Source: Anaerolineales bacterium
GTDB taxonomy: Bacteria; Chloroflexota; Anaerolineae; Anaerolineales; Villigracilaceae
Direction: 5' to 3'
NCBI GenBank assembly: GCA_025966435.1
Contig: JAICRQ010000212.1
Location: 1 to 6,310, forward strand
Length of the DNA stretch: 6,310 bases
How positions within the stretch are numbered: position 1 is the first letter of the stretch; every line of letters begins with the position of its first letter. A model generated the notes under the pieces. It was not told the DNA's origin. It saw nothing but the letters and a program-made list of their open reading frames with translations, and ran no database searches. The translations under genes were made by a program, and so were the position numbers. This document shows, in pieces, positions 5,395 to 6,310 of the stretch.

Positions 5395-6310
5395 ATGAAA
5401 ACCTCTGACTTCGACTACAACCTCCTCGAAACTTCCATCGCCCAAACACCTGCCGAGCCGCGTGATTCGTCACGCTTGCTGGTCTTGCACCGAGGCACCG
5501 GCGAAATAGAACATCGCATCTTCCGCGATATTGGTGATTATCTGCGTGCAGATGATTTGCTAGTTTTGAATCAAACTCGCGTCATACCGGCACGGATCTA
5601 CGCCCGCAAAGAGACAGGCGGACGCGTAGAGTTGCTTCTCTTGCGCCGCCGCGATGAATTGACGTGGGAGGCTTTAGTGGGTGGAAAAGGTTTGCGTGTA
5701 GGCAAAAAGATCAATGTGGAAGATGGACCGCAGGCCGAGATCATTGAATTGCTTGATGGTTCCGAACGTCTCATCAAATTTTCGGAACCCATCGAGCCCT
5801 ATTTTTCGAAAGTGGGGAATGTGCCTCTTCCGCCGTATATCCATGAAACGTTGAGCGACCCGGAAAGATATCAGACAGTGTATGCCAAAGAACCCGGTTC
5901 CGCCGCCGCGCCGACCGCCGGACTCCATTTCACTCCACAGTTATTGGAAGAATTGCAGGGGAAAGGCGTCAGGATCGCTTATGTCACGCTGCATGTCGGG
6001 TTGGACACCTTCGCGCCTGTGACAGAAGAGAATCCGCAGGAGCACAAAATCCATACGGAGTGGTGTGAACTGCCGCAAGAGACGGCTGATTTGATTAACC
6101 GGACAGAGCAAACGGGCGGGAGAGTGCTTGCTGTTGGAACGACATCGGTAAGAACTTTAGAATCCGCAATGAGAGATTCGAAATTCGATAATTCGACGAT
6201 CCAGTACCGAATATCGTCTTTCGCCGGGCCCACCTCCCTCTACATCCTCCCGGGCTACGAATTCAAAGTCGTCGACGCGATGATCACCAACTTCCATTTG
6301 CCGAAATCCA
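5395..6310 (+). CDS. queA: S-adenosylmethionine:tRNA ribosyltransferase-isomerase QueA (3' end outside window)
   Basis: QueA transfers and isomerises the ribosyl part of S-adenosylmethionine onto 7-aminomethyl-7-deazaguanine in tRNA (GUN anticodons), giving epoxyqueuosine, a late step of queuosine synthesis in the cytoplasm. 305 codons are visible; the family is about 340-360 residues, so roughly 35-55 are missing at the C-terminus. Recognised segments: DFDYNLLETSIAQTPAEPRD (5-24) with SRLLVL, LVLNQTRVIPARIYARKETG (56-75), YQTVYAKEPGSAAAPTAGLH (159-178) followed by FT, HVGLDTFAPV (200-209), LAVGTTSVRTLES (245-257) and PGYEFKVVDAMITNFHLPKS (286-305). Two small departures from the usual text are GSAAAPTAG for GSVAAPTAG and HVGLDTF for HVGLGTF; both are probably lineage variation. 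The ATG at 5395 starts exactly at the family's N-terminus, though it has no clear ribosome-binding site. Confidence 0.96.
   Translation, partial: MKTSDFDYNLLETSIAQTPAEPRDSSRLLVLHRGTGEIEHRIFRDIGDYLRADDLLVLNQTRVIPARIYARKETGGRVELLLLRRRDELTWEALVGGKGLRVGKKINVEDGPQAEIIELLDGSERLIKFSEPIEPYFSKVGNVPLPPYIHETLSDPERYQTVYAKEPGSAAAPTAGLHFTPQLLEELQGKGVRIAYVTLHVGLDTFAPVTEENPQEHKIHTEWCELPQETADLINRTEQTGGRVLAVGTTSVRTLESAMRDSKFDNSTIQYRISSFAGPTSLYILPGYEFKVVDAMITNFHLPKS

Overview
The window looks like a chromosomal piece of a Chloroflexota bacterium, probably class Anaerolineae. This rests on the style of the ABC permease N-terminus, the ruvB / DUF2905 / queA neighbourhood, and dispersed palindromic repeats beginning GTCATTGCGAG. 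It is an inference from recognition, not from a search. All recognised genes are on the + strand.

Left part (1-3445): the end of one ABC exporter operon. It holds the last 59 codons of a first ATP-binding subunit, a complete second ATP-binding subunit (162-908) that overlaps the first by 20 bases, and a large FtsX/MacB-type permease (1016-3445). The gap between the second ATPase and the permease is almost filled by an imperfect inverted-repeat element (about 909-1004). The second ATPase has a degenerate ABC signature (VSTGQ instead of LSGGQ), which hints at an asymmetric ATPase pair.

Middle part (3446-4047): about 600 bases without a protein gene, but not empty. It starts with an AT-rich terminator-like hairpin (3485-3528) that overlaps a good sigma70-type promoter (TTGAAT-17-GATAAT, 3510-3538). 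Three complete tandem aptamers of the GEMM-I (c-di-GMP-I) riboswitch class follow at about 3549-3638, 3639-3735 and 3736-3810. Each has the GCAAA segment, a GAAA-capped hairpin, GACGCAAAG and a P3 arm whose pairing is kept by compensatory changes between copies. All three have A at the base that is G in classical c-di-GMP aptamers, the change reported for the cGAMP-sensing GEMM-Ib subclass. A 12-bp terminator-like hairpin (3822-3852) comes next, then a second copy of the palindromic repeat family (about 3870-4011) and a TATAAT box 7 bases before the ruvB start.

Right part (4048-6310): ruvB (Holliday-junction branch-migration ATPase), a 75-residue DUF2905 membrane protein, and queA (queuosine tRNA modification), cut by the window end. 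They are closely spaced and probably one operon. The main puzzle is what the triple aptamer array controls: the hairpin, a mobile-type repeat and a separate promoter lie between it and the next gene, ruvB.
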